Position numbers and translations under genes: made by a program. The notes beneath the pieces are model-generated. The model saw only the letters and a list, made by a program, of their open reading frames with translations. It was not told where the DNA came from and made no database searches. 64,000 nt of DNA, from NCBI RefSeq assembly GCF_011046555.1, contig NZ_CP049246.1, positions 1-64,000 of the forward strand, read 5' to 3'. Source of the DNA: Sphingobacterium lactis (GTDB lineage: Bacteria > Bacteroidota > Bacteroidia > Sphingobacteriales > Sphingobacteriaceae). Numbering within the stretch: the stretch's first letter is position 1; each line of letters opens with the position of its first letter. Below, piece by piece: positions 26,544 through 33,608 of this stretch.

Positions 26544-27251
26544 TTAGTTCTGGTTGTCCGTGAACTTATAACCGACCCCACGGATGGAGTGGAAATAAAT
26601 CGGATGTTTCTGATCGGGTTCAAAATACTTCCGGAAGGTCAGGATAAAGTTATCGATGGTCCGGGTGGATGGATATACGTCGTAGTTCCATACGGTCTCT
26701 AGGATCTGTTCACGGGACACAGCTTCATTTCTGCGTTCGATCAACAGTTTCAGCAGCATGGTTTCTTTTTTGGTCAGGGACGTAATGGTGCCATCGGCCT
26801 GGTGCAACTCGAACGAATTGAAATAAATGGTCTTATCACCGATTGTATAGGAATTCAGTTCTTTCAGATCGTCACCTTTCATACCGCGACGAATCAGGTT
26901 ACTCACACGCAGGATCAGCTCCTCAAGGTTGAAAGGCTTCACCAAATAATCATCGGCCCCTTTCTTCAGGCCTGTAATGCGGTCCTCCGAGCTGTTCTTC
27001 GCTGTCAGGAACATAATGGGCACTTCGGAATTCTGCAAACGGATGGTTTCTGCAACCTGGAATCCATCGATCTCCGGGATCATGACATCCAGGATGATGA
27101 GGTTGAAACGCTCTTCCTTAAAGATCTTAAGGGCTTTCTTTCCATCGGTTGCTGTGGTTACACGGTAACCTTCAAGTTCTAGATTCAATTTGATTGCTTC
27201 CAACAAGTGTTCCTCGTCTTCCACCAAAAGTATACGCTGTTTAGTTTGCAT
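26544..27251 (-). CDS. OmpR/PhoB-family response regulator
   Basis: 235 residues from the ATG at 27251 (MQTKQRILLVEDE). Receiver domain about 5-118 with acidic pocket Glu11/Asp12, phosphoacceptor Asp55 (LIILDVMIPE) and KPFN near 105. Winged-helix DNA-binding domain about 135-233 (LTKKETMLLKLLIERRNEAV; RTIDNFILTFRKYF; SIRGVGYKF). The ATG lies inside the last codons of the kinase gene (11-nt overlap), giving tight coupling. Resembles RprY-type regulators of Bacteroidota. Target genes are not evident. Confidence 0.95.
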   Translation of the reverse strand: MQTKQRILLVEDEEHLLEAIKLNLELEGYRVTTATDGKKALKIFKEERFNLIILDVMIPEIDGFQVAETIRLQNSEVPIMFLTAKNSSEDRITGLKKGADDYLVKPFNLEELILRVSNLIRRGMKGDDLKELNSYTIGDKTIYFNSFELHQADGTITSLTKKETMLLKLLIERRNEAVSREQILETVWNYDVYPSTRTIDNFILTFRKYFEPDQKHPIYFHSIRGVGYKFTDNQN

Positions 27252-28116
27252 AATTTTCAAAAATAACTTCAAAAATGCTTCCCGTTGGGGTATTATCCTT
27301 TACCTTAATGGTCGCATTGTGTTTCTGTAATACGGTCTTTACAATATATAACCCCAAACCTGTTCCTTTAGTTTTACGGGTCGCTTCGCTACCTACGCGG
27401 TAGAATTTATTAAAGATAAGTTTTTTTTCCTCAGCAGGGATACCCTCGCCATGGTCTGCAACCGAAAAAAGCAGGTTATTCTCCTGTTTTTTCAATTTCA
27501 CAAAAACGGTGGCACAAGGCGGCGAATATTTTACTGCATTTTCGATCAGGTTGGTGATCACATTGGTGATGGCAAACTTGTCGGCATTCAGTTGGATATG
27601 CTCCTCAAGCTCAAATTTAATCACCTGCGATTTACAGGCGTTCTTTTGCAGACGGTCAATGATCTGCTCCACCAGTTCCGTCATATCAAATGCTTCCTTC
27701 GGTAATTGATAGGAGCGGTTTTCCAGTTTGGTGGTCAACAGGACATTCTCCACAAGATCATCCAAGCGTTCGATATCCTTAAGGGAATTGGAAAGGAACA
27801 CCTTCTGCTGCTCCCGATCGAGTTCGCGCTTCAGGATCGTCTGTATATAGAGTTTCACGGAAGCGAGCGGTGATTTCAGCTCATGGGTAATGGCCAATAG
27901 GAAATTCTGCTGCTGCTGATTGTTCTCATGCTCCTGTTTCACCTGCTTCTTCAGGCGCAGCGCACCCCACACGAAGATCAACAGGAAGATCAAGCCCTCT
28001 CCGACGATCATGCCCTTGCGATCCGGCTCAAATTTGATCAGGATAAAGCCCCACCACAACAATTGGGTGATCGCATAAAAGAATAGAAAATAAAATAGAA
28101 ATAAGGCTTTTTTCAT
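27241..28116 (-). CDS. Membrane sensor histidine kinase
   Basis: 291 residues from the ATG at 28116. Two membrane helices at about 3-25 and 37-54 with almost no periplasmic loop between them, so the signal is probably sensed in the membrane. H-box ITHELKSPLASVKLY with phospho-accepting His78; N-box NLIENAVKYS; ATP-lid glycines DHGEGIP and GTGLGLYIV. It pairs with the response regulator that overlaps its 3' end. A longer reading to 28158 would pass through the -7 element at 28134-28141 and is rejected. Confidence 0.94.
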   Translation of the reverse strand: MKKALFLFYFLFFYAITQLLWWGFILIKFEPDRKGMIVGEGLIFLLIFVWGALRLKKQVKQEHENNQQQQNFLLAITHELKSPLASVKLYIQTILKRELDREQQKVFLSNSLKDIERLDDLVENVLLTTKLENRSYQLPKEAFDMTELVEQIIDRLQKNACKSQVIKFELEEHIQLNADKFAITNVITNLIENAVKYSPPCATVFVKLKKQENNLLFSVADHGEGIPAEEKKLIFNKFYRVGSEATRKTKGTGLGLYIVKTVLQKHNATIKVKDNTPTGSIFEVIFENYAN

Positions 28117-28133
28117 ATCCGATGTTTCCTGCG

Positions 28134-28141
28134 CAAAGGTA
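28134..28141 (-). promoter_or_regulatory. Candidate -7 element for the kinase-regulator-TPR-hemE unit
   Basis: Minus strand TACCTTTG, 17 bp before the kinase ATG. It shares a short divergent region with the yjjG promoter. Confidence 0.5.
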
Positions 28142-28202
28142 ACCAAATACGCCTGCAAACGGAAGTACGCCCAACATTATGACAGTAAACTTAGAATATG
28201 GG

Positions 28203-28233
28203 TTGATTGGCCCATCTTAAGGGTTTATATTTG
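28203..28233 (+). promoter_or_regulatory. Promoter of the yjjG-like gene
   Basis: TTGA at 28203-28206, a 19-bp spacer, then TATATTTG at 28226-28233. The -7 box ends only 3 bp before the ATG at 28237, so the transcript should begin at or next to the start codon. Confidence 0.5.
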
Positions 28234-28236
28234 CAC

Positions 28237-28938
28237 ATGTTCAATCATAAAAAGCACCTATTTTTCGATCTCGACCACACCATTTGGGATTTTGACAGAA
28301 ATGCAGAGGAAACCCTGCAGGACCTGTACCACAAATACAATTTCCACCAGCTTTTTAATGACGACAGTCCAGAGCAATTCATCGCTACCTATACGGTGAA
28401 CAATCACCGGGTCTGGGGATTGTACCACCATGGCCAGATCGACAAACCCACGCTTCGTAAAATGCGCTTTGCCGACACCTTCACCCAGCTTGGTGTTGAC
28501 CCGGAACTCTTCCCGAAGGATTTTGAAGAGGAGTATCTCGCGATCTGCCCCACGAAGACCAACCTTTTCCCGAACGCCCATGAAACCTTGGCATACCTCA
28601 AAGACAGGTATGTGCTGCACCTGATTTCCAATGGCTTTAAGGAGGCCTGCGAAAAGAAACTCGAGAACAGCAAGCTCTACCCCTATTTTGAAACGATCGT
28701 GATCTCCGAGATCATCGGCATCAACAAACCGGACCGCCGTATCTTTGAACATGCACTCAAAAATGGAGGCGCCTTAGCACAGGATGCGATCATGATCGGC
28801 GACAACCTGGACGCGGACGTACGCGGTGCCCAGAATGCCGGCATGGAAGCCATCTTCTTTAATCCCCTGGAGCAGGAAAAGCCCGCAGATGTACTCCACA
28901 TGATCAAGGATCTGAAAGATCTGCAAGACTGGTTCTAG
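28237..28938 (+). CDS. YjjG-family HAD hydrolase (noncanonical pyrimidine nucleotidase)
   Basis: 233 residues. HAD motif I FFDLDHTIWDFD with catalytic Asp11 and Asp13; motif II in HLISNGF; motif III Lys in NKPDRRIF; motif IV MIGDNLDADVRGAQNAGMEA. The helical cap between motif I and II (residues about 18-100) fits the YjjG subfamily, which removes phosphate from pyrimidine nucleotides and protects against modified bases. The start is the ATG at 28237, next to the promoter; an extension from TTG at 28207 lies inside the promoter and is rejected. Confidence 0.9.
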   Translation: MFNHKKHLFFDLDHTIWDFDRNAEETLQDLYHKYNFHQLFNDDSPEQFIATYTVNNHRVWGLYHHGQIDKPTLRKMRFADTFTQLGVDPELFPKDFEEEYLAICPTKTNLFPNAHETLAYLKDRYVLHLISNGFKEACEKKLENSKLYPYFETIVISEIIGINKPDRRIFEHALKNGGALAQDAIMIGDNLDADVRGAQNAGMEAIFFNPLEQEKPADVLHMIKDLKDLQDWF

Positions 28939-28957
28939 ATCAACGGAAATCCATTGC

Positions 28958-29098
28958 TTACATTTTATTGGTGTGTAAAAAATCGTCAATCCTATAGTCT
29001 ATACAGGTAGAATCTGTATTGGCGAGGTAGTCGCGCAAATCCTTCTTTAATTCACCTGTATTTCCCCAGGAACAGCTAAGCGAATAGATCCCAAACAA
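28958..29098 (-). pseudogene. 46-codon ORF, probable C-terminal gene fragment
   Basis: Minus-strand frame from TTG at 29098 to TAA at 28958-28960. It encodes protein-like sequence (FGIYSLSCSWGNTGELKKDL then RDYLANTDSTCIDYRIDDFL). The same frame stays open upstream beyond one TGA (29099-29101) for about 19 more codons, back to a TAG near the IS3 element. This looks like the 3' end of a gene cut off by the insertion, with one later stop mutation. Family not recognised. It could also be a genuine small protein. Confidence 0.35.
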
Positions 29099-29269
29099 TC
29101 AGGCACCAATTTCCCTATTTCCCTCGATTTTATGAACATATGCAAAATGGCCGAAAAACAGCTATTGCGGTATGTTTTTCAGGTAAACGGGTGGAATTTC
29201 GCAAAAAATTCCCCTAAAAACATAGCTGGATGTCCAATCCTAAAAAAGCTATACACAAAAACAAAGTGT

Positions 29270-29803
29270 ATGGAAACAATAGAAAGAGAGTTTGAGTTCG
29301 CTGAGCGGACCAGTAAGAAGCAGCCATTCGACAAGCGTTTGATCCTCCACATGCTGGATCAGATCGAACTTGGGGTCCCCCGCCGGGACCTGATGGAACA
29401 GTACGGTGTCTCCGAAGTGAGCCTGATCCGCTGGATGAAGAAGTTCGGGCGACAGCCCATTGGGGCAAAGCGGTATACCACCGAGCTGAAGCGTTCAGTG
29501 ATCAGGGCGGTCCAGGACGGGATGAGCGCCTACCGGGCGGGGAACACCTTTGATATCTCCTGCGGTACGGTCTCCAGATGGGTCAGGGAATATAAGGGGG
29601 AAAATACCGAACTTAGTTCCCCAGAACCCGATGATATGGCCAACAAGAAACCCGTAGACCCCAAAGAGGCAGAGATCCTGGCCCTGAAGAAGGCCCTGGA
29701 ATATGCAAACCTGAAGATCAGGGCATTGGATACCATGATCGATATTGCCGAGGAACAGCTCAAGATCGACATCAGAAAAAAGTCTGGTGCCAAGCGGTCG
29801 TAA
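29270..29803 (+). CDS. IS3-family transposase OrfA
   Basis: 177 residues from the ATG at 29270 (METIEREFEFAERTSKKQPF); longer readings run through the IS end. Two helix-turn-helix segments are visible: about 28-60 (LDQIELGVPRRDLMEQYGVS) and about 70-110 (TELKRSVIRAVQDGMSAYRA). A C-terminal leucine-rich helix follows (EILALKKALEYANLKIRALD) that would mediate dimerisation. The gene ends RKKSGAKRS at TAA 29801-29803, 19 bases after a slippery A6G run. It binds the element ends and forms the N-terminal part of the OrfAB transposase. Confidence 0.92.
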   Translation: METIEREFEFAERTSKKQPFDKRLILHMLDQIELGVPRRDLMEQYGVSEVSLIRWMKKFGRQPIGAKRYTTELKRSVIRAVQDGMSAYRAGNTFDISCGTVSRWVREYKGENTELSSPEPDDMANKKPVDPKEAEILALKKALEYANLKIRALDTMIDIAEEQLKIDIRKKSGAKRS

Positions 29804-29844
29804 AGATCAAACAGGAATCCCCAGCAATGGGGATCCGTTTGATC
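29776..29844 (+). promoter_or_regulatory. Programmed -1 frameshift signal (A AAA AAG plus hairpin)
   Basis: Slippery heptamer A-AAA-AAG at 29776-29782, in the right phase of orfA. After a -1 slip the reading continues VWCQAVVKIKQESPAMGIRL into orfB. A strong hairpin follows at 29805-29844: GATCAAAC pairs with GTTTGATC, with an inner CCCC/GGGG stem. The 22-nt spacer is longer than usual for a stimulatory structure. Confidence 0.8.
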
Positions 29845-30708
29845 TGCGGACTGTTTGGCAGAACAAGGCATGCGTACTATGACCGCCAGTGGCGGGTGCA
29901 GGATGTCGGACTGAAGGACGAGATCATCCTGCAGCACGTGCTGCGGATACGCAGCGAACAGAAGAGGATCGGTACCCGGAAGCTGCTCCATATGCTCGCC
30001 GGCCCCCTGCAAAAACATGGGATCAGGATCGGCCGCGACTATCTCTTCGCCCTGATGAGGGAGCATTCCCTACAGATCAGGGTCAGGAAGAGGAAGGCGG
30101 TCACCACCGATTCGCGGCACTGGATGAAGAAGTACAGAAACCTGATAAAGGAACTTGCGGTCGAGCGCCCCGAGCAGGTCTGGGTAAGCGACATCACCTA
30201 TGTACAGCTCAACCGGCGCTGGGGATATCTGAGCCTGGTCACCGATGCCTATTCCAGAAAGATAGTGGGCTGGGCGTTCAGGGGCGACCTCTCGGCACAG
30301 GGATGTATCGATGCCCTGCAGATGGCACTGCAGCAGAGGCAGTATCCGGGAAAGGGACTCATACACCACTCCGATCGGGGTTCGCAGTACTGTAGCAAAG
30401 GCTATGTGGATATCCTACGCACCAACGGGATCGGGGTCAGCATGACCGAGAACGGGGATCCCTATGAGAATGCGATAGCCGAAAGGGTGAACGGCATACT
30501 GAAGGCGGAGTTTGACCTCTACGCATCACAGAGTGGCCTGAGGGAGACCACAAGAAAGATCAGGGAGAACATCAGGGTATACAACAACCTAAGGCCCCAC
30601 GCGAGCTGTGATTACCTCACACCTGAACAGGCACATATGAGGTCAGGTGCGCTGAGAAAGAGATGGAGACCGAAAAAATATCCAATAGTGCAGAAAGAGT
30701 TTGTATAG
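29827..30708 (+). CDS. IS3-family transposase OrfB (DDE integrase core)
   Basis: 293 residues as an independent ORF, but most likely made as OrfAB through the frameshift; the frame is open further upstream to the slip site. N-terminal HTH_21-like part (ILQHVLRIRSEQKRIGTRKL), then the rve integrase core about 100-260 with DDE residues in WVSDITYV, HHSDRGSQY and NAIAERVNG (E six residues after N of the usual E-motif). The C-terminus has YNNLRPHASCDYLTPEQAH, typical of IS3. It cuts and joins DNA for the element. No disruption is seen, so it may be active. Confidence 0.94.
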   Translation: MGIRLICGLFGRTRHAYYDRQWRVQDVGLKDEIILQHVLRIRSEQKRIGTRKLLHMLAGPLQKHGIRIGRDYLFALMREHSLQIRVRKRKAVTTDSRHWMKKYRNLIKELAVERPEQVWVSDITYVQLNRRWGYLSLVTDAYSRKIVGWAFRGDLSAQGCIDALQMALQQRQYPGKGLIHHSDRGSQYCSKGYVDILRTNGIGVSMTENGDPYENAIAERVNGILKAEFDLYASQSGLRETTRKIRENIRVYNNLRPHASCDYLTPEQAHMRSGALRKRWRPKKYPIVQKEFV

Positions 30709-30793
30709 TACATATAGTATTACCAAATTTGCCTGTATAATCAATTCAGAATTAATCCAATAATTTGTATAGCTATATAAGGACAAGACAGGA

Positions 30794-30910
30794 CCTTGTC
30801 CGACATGAGAGCGTGGTGAGAGCGTGGTGAGAGCGTGGTGAGAGCGTGTCTATGGGACGTATTCACCTCGGTAAAAATACGGTCGCACCACGCTAGCATG
30901 TCGGACAAGG
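30794..30910. repeat. Long imperfect palindrome with 11-bp tandem repeats
   Basis: The 25-bp arms 30794-30818 and 30886-30910 are inverted copies matching at 23 of 25 positions (outer part CCTTGTCCGACATG). Inside the left half are three perfect direct copies of GAGAGCGTGGT (30807-30817, 30818-30828, 30829-30839) and a partial fourth (30840-30850). The centre has a further GTATT/AATAC pair. It starts just outside the IS3 element. Another degenerate palindromic copy begins near 30929. Confidence 0.8.
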
Positions 30911-30957
30911 TTGGAGTGAAGGGATTGTGCTAGCGTAAGTGTTGTGTGCAGGAATGG

Positions 30958-30998
30958 GCGGGAGTTTTTTGGTATCTTTTTAAATCTCAAGCTCCCGC
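30958..30998. repeat. Inverted repeat GCGGGAG/CTCCCGC
   Basis: GCGGGAG (30958-30964) pairs with CTCCCGC (30992-30998) around a 27-bp T-rich loop. It abuts the first copy of the 65-bp hairpin element. Confidence 0.5.
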
Positions 30999-31062
30999 TG
31001 GCGCAAGAGTTGTGCGGAGGGCCAAGTGCAGTGGCTCTCTTGTGCCTCAAACATGCGTCAGC
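30997..31062. repeat. Solitary copy of the nested-hairpin repeat
   Basis: Same element as the array at 32179-32491: outer arms GCTGGCGCA and TGCGTCAGC, inner arms GAGGGCCA and TGGCTCTC. It lies about 1.1 kb before the array. Confidence 0.85.
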
Positions 31063-31513
31063 AGCCCATAATTAATTGCATCCCAAATTGCGATTCAGCC
31101 GTCTATCACCCATGTAACGCCATTGGGGAAAAACAACTTTTTGTTACAATAATAATTTTATCTTAAAGTATGTTTTTTAATTTTTTAACGATTTAGCTGT
31201 TTATTATTTCAATTTTAATTCTGTTATATAGCCAAAAAAGGATGTGTGAAATCAGATTTACATAATTTTGACTTAAATGTTTCTCAAATTGAGCAAGTTT
31301 AGGTTGAGTTTTCAAAAAGAAAGAAATTGAATGATTTATATATTTCCCAAAATGTTCATCCAACAGGTTAAATGTACCAAATAGCAATATTGGATTTACA
31401 ACACCGGCTGGCCTATACAAATCTTTAGATGATCTACGAAAAAGTGGAAATACAAGTGTGTCAAATGTTGCCGGTAAACCCCCAGTTAGCACAAAATGTA
31501 AATAGAACAAACT
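31063..31513. other. AT-rich intergenic stretch with possible coding remnant
   Basis: Low-GC DNA with no intact gene. From about 31333 to 31505 the plus strand is open for some 57 codons without a start and reads like protein (NIGFTTPAGLYKSLDDLRKS, then GNTSVSNVAGKPPVSTKCK). It may be the 3' end of a lost gene. A minus-strand frame across the same DNA (31193-31510) is equally possible by length, so neither is called. Confidence 0.35.
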
Positions 31514-31897
31514 ATGAAATGGAAATTTATTTTTGTAACCCTCGCAATCGTCATCATCATTGTAAACTTACCAATAATCAACAAGAACATTTTATTAATG
31601 ATAGATGGAAATGATCCTTTTAGATATTCTAATTCGAATGCATCCTTTACACTAGTGGAGTCATTTGGATTTAAGGATCCTTATTTGACTGACTGGCCAA
31701 TAAATCGTTTCATAGAAGAAACAAATCCTTCCGAAGAAGACAAACAAGTCTTTCGTCTTTATAAAATCAATCCCTTATGTTTTTGGAGATGGCATTACTA
31801 TATTTTTATTAGCAGGGATTATAAGTATAAATCCTGGGACGATATAGAACCAAATCGAGTTCCATACGACCCGGAGAGTATGTGGCAGGATTTTTAA
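31514..31897 (+). CDS. Hypothetical protein with N-terminal membrane anchor
   Basis: 127 residues. One hydrophobic segment at about 3-22 (WKFIFVTLAIVIIIVNLPII) followed by a soluble part rich in aromatic residues (FGFKDPYLTDWPINRFIEET; NPLCFWRWHYYIFISRDYKY). No family recognised. AT-rich, with codon use like other accessory genes here. It lies between hairpin repeats in a region disturbed by the IS3 element, so it is probably accessory DNA. Confidence 0.6.
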   Translation: MKWKFIFVTLAIVIIIVNLPIINKNILLMIDGNDPFRYSNSNASFTLVESFGFKDPYLTDWPINRFIEETNPSEEDKQVFRLYKINPLCFWRWHYYIFISRDYKYKSWDDIEPNRVPYDPESMWQDF

Positions 31898-31968
31898 AAG
31901 AATTTCATTAAAAAAATCCGTGTTTTAGAGGAGAGGCTATCCCTTTATCGTTGATGATCAGGTGCACC

Positions 31969-32079
31969 GCTGACGCAAGAGTTGTCTGGTTGGACCTGTG
32001 CGGTTTTTTTTTGTGACTACGGCATGTTTAGGCACAAGTCCGCCACCCCACAGGCCACTTCAAAAGACTTTGCGCCAGC
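31969..32079. repeat. Degenerate large copy of the hairpin repeat
   Basis: Begins GCTGACGCAAGAGTTGT and ends CTTTGCGCCAGC, so the outer arms match the array element. The inside is different and longer, with CTGTG/CACAG arms and a run of nine T. Confidence 0.6.
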
Positions 32080-32098
32080 ATGCGTATTTACGCGGTTA

Positions 32099-32159
32099 GG
32101 AGATATTTTGGGAGGGAATTGGCGCGCTCTGCGCGCCAATTCCCTCCCAAAATATCTCC
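32099..32159. repeat. Perfect 29-bp inverted repeat with 3-base loop
   Basis: Arms 32099-32127 and 32131-32159 are perfectly complementary (outer end GGAGATATTTTGGGAGGG, inner end GGCGCGC) around TCT. There is no T-run after either arm, so it is not a typical terminator. It lies 20 bp before the hairpin array. Confidence 0.9.
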
Positions 32160-32178
32160 CTTATTTCAAGGCCACAAC

Positions 32179-32491
32179 GCTGGCGCAAGAGTTGTGCGGA
32201 GGGCCATTGCAATGGCTCTCTTGTGCCTCAATCATGCATCAGCCCCTCCTTGTCACACCCGCTGGCGCAAGAGTTGTGCGGAGGGCCATTGCAGTGGCTC
32301 TCTTGTGCCTCAAACATGCGCCAGCCCCCCCTTATCACACCCGCTGGCGCAAGAGTTGTGCGGAGGGCCAAGTGCAGTGGCTCTCTTGTGCCTCAATCAT
32401 GCGTCAGCCCCCCCTTGTTACACCCGCTGGCGCAAGAGTTGTGCGGAGGAGCAAGTGCAATGGCTCTCTTGTGCCTCAATCATTCGCCAAC
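32179..32491. repeat. Tandem array of four nested-hairpin repeats (82-83 bp period)
   Basis: Copies at 32179-32243, 32261-32325, 32343-32408 and 32426-32491, with about 17-bp C-rich linkers. Each has outer arms GCTGGCGCA / TGCGCCAGC (variants TGCGTCAGC, TGCATCAGC, TTCGCCAAC), inner arms GAGGGCCA / TGGCTCTC, and a 6-7 base loop around TGCA. The third-base change in the outer arm keeps pairing in RNA as G-U. All three plus-strand frames are open across the array as a by-product of its composition. Confidence 0.9.
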
Positions 32492-32498
32492 ATACCTT

Positions 32499-33608
32499 CT
32501 ACAACCCTAATCCCTTCAACAATTTGATATAGGCTTTTGCGATTTTATCCATCCCGTAGTCATTTGGGTGGGCATAGTCGACTGTTGACTCCAAATCCAG
32601 GCCAAAGTCTTGGCTGGAGATCCAATAGAGATTCTTATCGCCACGACCTTGCAGCTGTTTGATAGCCTGTTCGGCGACCATTGACCGCGCTTGGTAGTCT
32701 TCCTGGGTGTTGGTGTTGGCGATATGGGCCACATCACTGGAGCTGTGGGCTGCCATGACAATGGGAACCTGGGGATGTTTTTCGCGGATCGTCCGCACAG
32801 CATTTTCGATTAGCGCGATAAGCTTTCGCTCGCCATCTTCCTCCTTAACATCCAAGTTGGGGATGCAATCCAGGATAAAGACGGCTGCGTCTTCGACTTT
32901 GATCAGGTCCAAGATGGGCTGTTCCAATCGACCGTTGCCACTGAAGGCAAGGTTGATGACTTCCTTATCGAAGCTCCGCCCCAACCAATTGGTCCACGCC
33001 AAACCCGGTCTCGAAGCACAGGCGCCTTGGGCGATCGATGTACCATAAACAATGATGGGTTTGCTCTTTTGATGCTGAAAAGAAAGATCTGCCCCTTTAT
33101 CAACGGAAATATCCATCCATGACACGGTGTTGTAGAGCGGGAGGTACAACCGAAATGTACCATCTTTTGGTGCATTGAATTGCGAAAAGGTATAGGATAT
33201 AGTATCCTTGAAACTGTATTTGCCATGGATCCATGACCATTGTCCCGCCTTATCCTCTTGGACATAGAGATCCAAACCACTGACGCCAGTTGTCGGCATG
33301 TGCGGCATAGCAAGTCCTCCCTGCACCTGGTAGCGGACGGTAATGGTCTTTGCTGAAGTTTTGAAATCGAGGTAAACACCGGCCGAATTCTGGCCCAATC
33401 CCCATACGGGTTTCCGGACCTGGTCCTTCAATTCGATGGGAAGGCGCCCAAAGTTCATCACCGTATCCATTACCTGCACCCTGCCTTGAAGTATTGCGGT
33501 ACCAAGAACTGGCTGAGTAACCTGTTCCTGTGCACTTGCAAAAAAGCTGCAGATACAAAAAAGAGAACCCAATAGGTTCTCTTTCCAATATGTCATGCTC
33601 TTGAACAT
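32499..33608 (-). CDS. SGNH-family esterase with N-terminal GxDLY domain
   Basis: 369 residues with a signal peptide (about 8-26, LLGSLFCICSFFASAQ). The N-terminal beta domain ends with GLDLY (111-115), the GxDLY module of carbohydrate esterases. The SGNH hydrolase domain follows: nucleophile Ser191 in VYGTSIAQGACAS, the oxyanion block AFSGNGRLE, and the Asp344/His347 pair in VDYAHPNDYG. Probably a periplasmic or secreted carbohydrate esterase. The ATG at 33608 overlaps the stop of the DUF1080 gene by one base (TAATG), so the two are coupled. Its 3' end runs up to the hairpin array. Confidence 0.88.
   Translation of the reverse strand: MFKSMTYWKENLLGSLFCICSFFASAQEQVTQPVLGTAILQGRVQVMDTVMNFGRLPIELKDQVRKPVWGLGQNSAGVYLDFKTSAKTITVRYQVQGGLAMPHMPTTGVSGLDLYVQEDKAGQWSWIHGKYSFKDTISYTFSQFNAPKDGTFRLYLPLYNTVSWMDISVDKGADLSFQHQKSKPIIVYGTSIAQGACASRPGLAWTNWLGRSFDKEVINLAFSGNGRLEQPILDLIKVEDAAVFILDCIPNLDVKEEDGERKLIALIENAVRTIREKHPQVPIVMAAHSSSDVAHIANTNTQEDYQARSMVAEQAIKQLQGRGDKNLYWISSQDFGLDLESTVDYAHPNDYGMDKIAKAYIKLLKGLGL

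Larger units (their letters stand above)
29175..30740 (+). mobile_element. IS3-family insertion sequence
   Basis: Complete-looking IS3-type element with orfA and orfB joined by a -1 frameshift site. The ends are uncertain. Candidate imperfect terminal repeats are 29175-29191 (TTTTTCAGGTAAACGGG) and, on the opposite strand, 30740-30724 (TTATACAGGCAAATTTG). An alternative inner/outer pair is AGCTATACA at 29247-29255 and 30766-30774, each with TGTCC further out. No target-site duplication was found for either. GC content is higher than in the flanking DNA, consistent with recent arrival. Confidence 0.75.

Noticed and set aside
31193..31510. 105-codon minus-strand ORF
   Set aside because: Overlaps an equally plausible coding remnant on the other strand; no start context or recognisable domain, so neither was called as a gene.
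32179..32491. CRISPR array or integron attC cassette array
   Set aside because: Repeats are 65-66 bp with near-constant 17-bp linkers rather than unique spacers, no cas genes are seen, no GTTRRRY/RYYYAAC core sites, and no integrase.
28939..32498. A defence or retron-type island around the IS3 element
   Set aside because: No reverse transcriptase, nuclease, helicase or other defence protein is encoded in the interval; only transposase genes, one small hypothetical gene and repeats.
31982..32532. Three overlapping plus-strand ORFs of 95-181 codons with repeated peptide motifs across the hairpin array
   Set aside because: All three frames are open at once and the peptides merely translate the 82-83 bp repeat, whose period is not a multiple of three. 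No ribosome site or family similarity.
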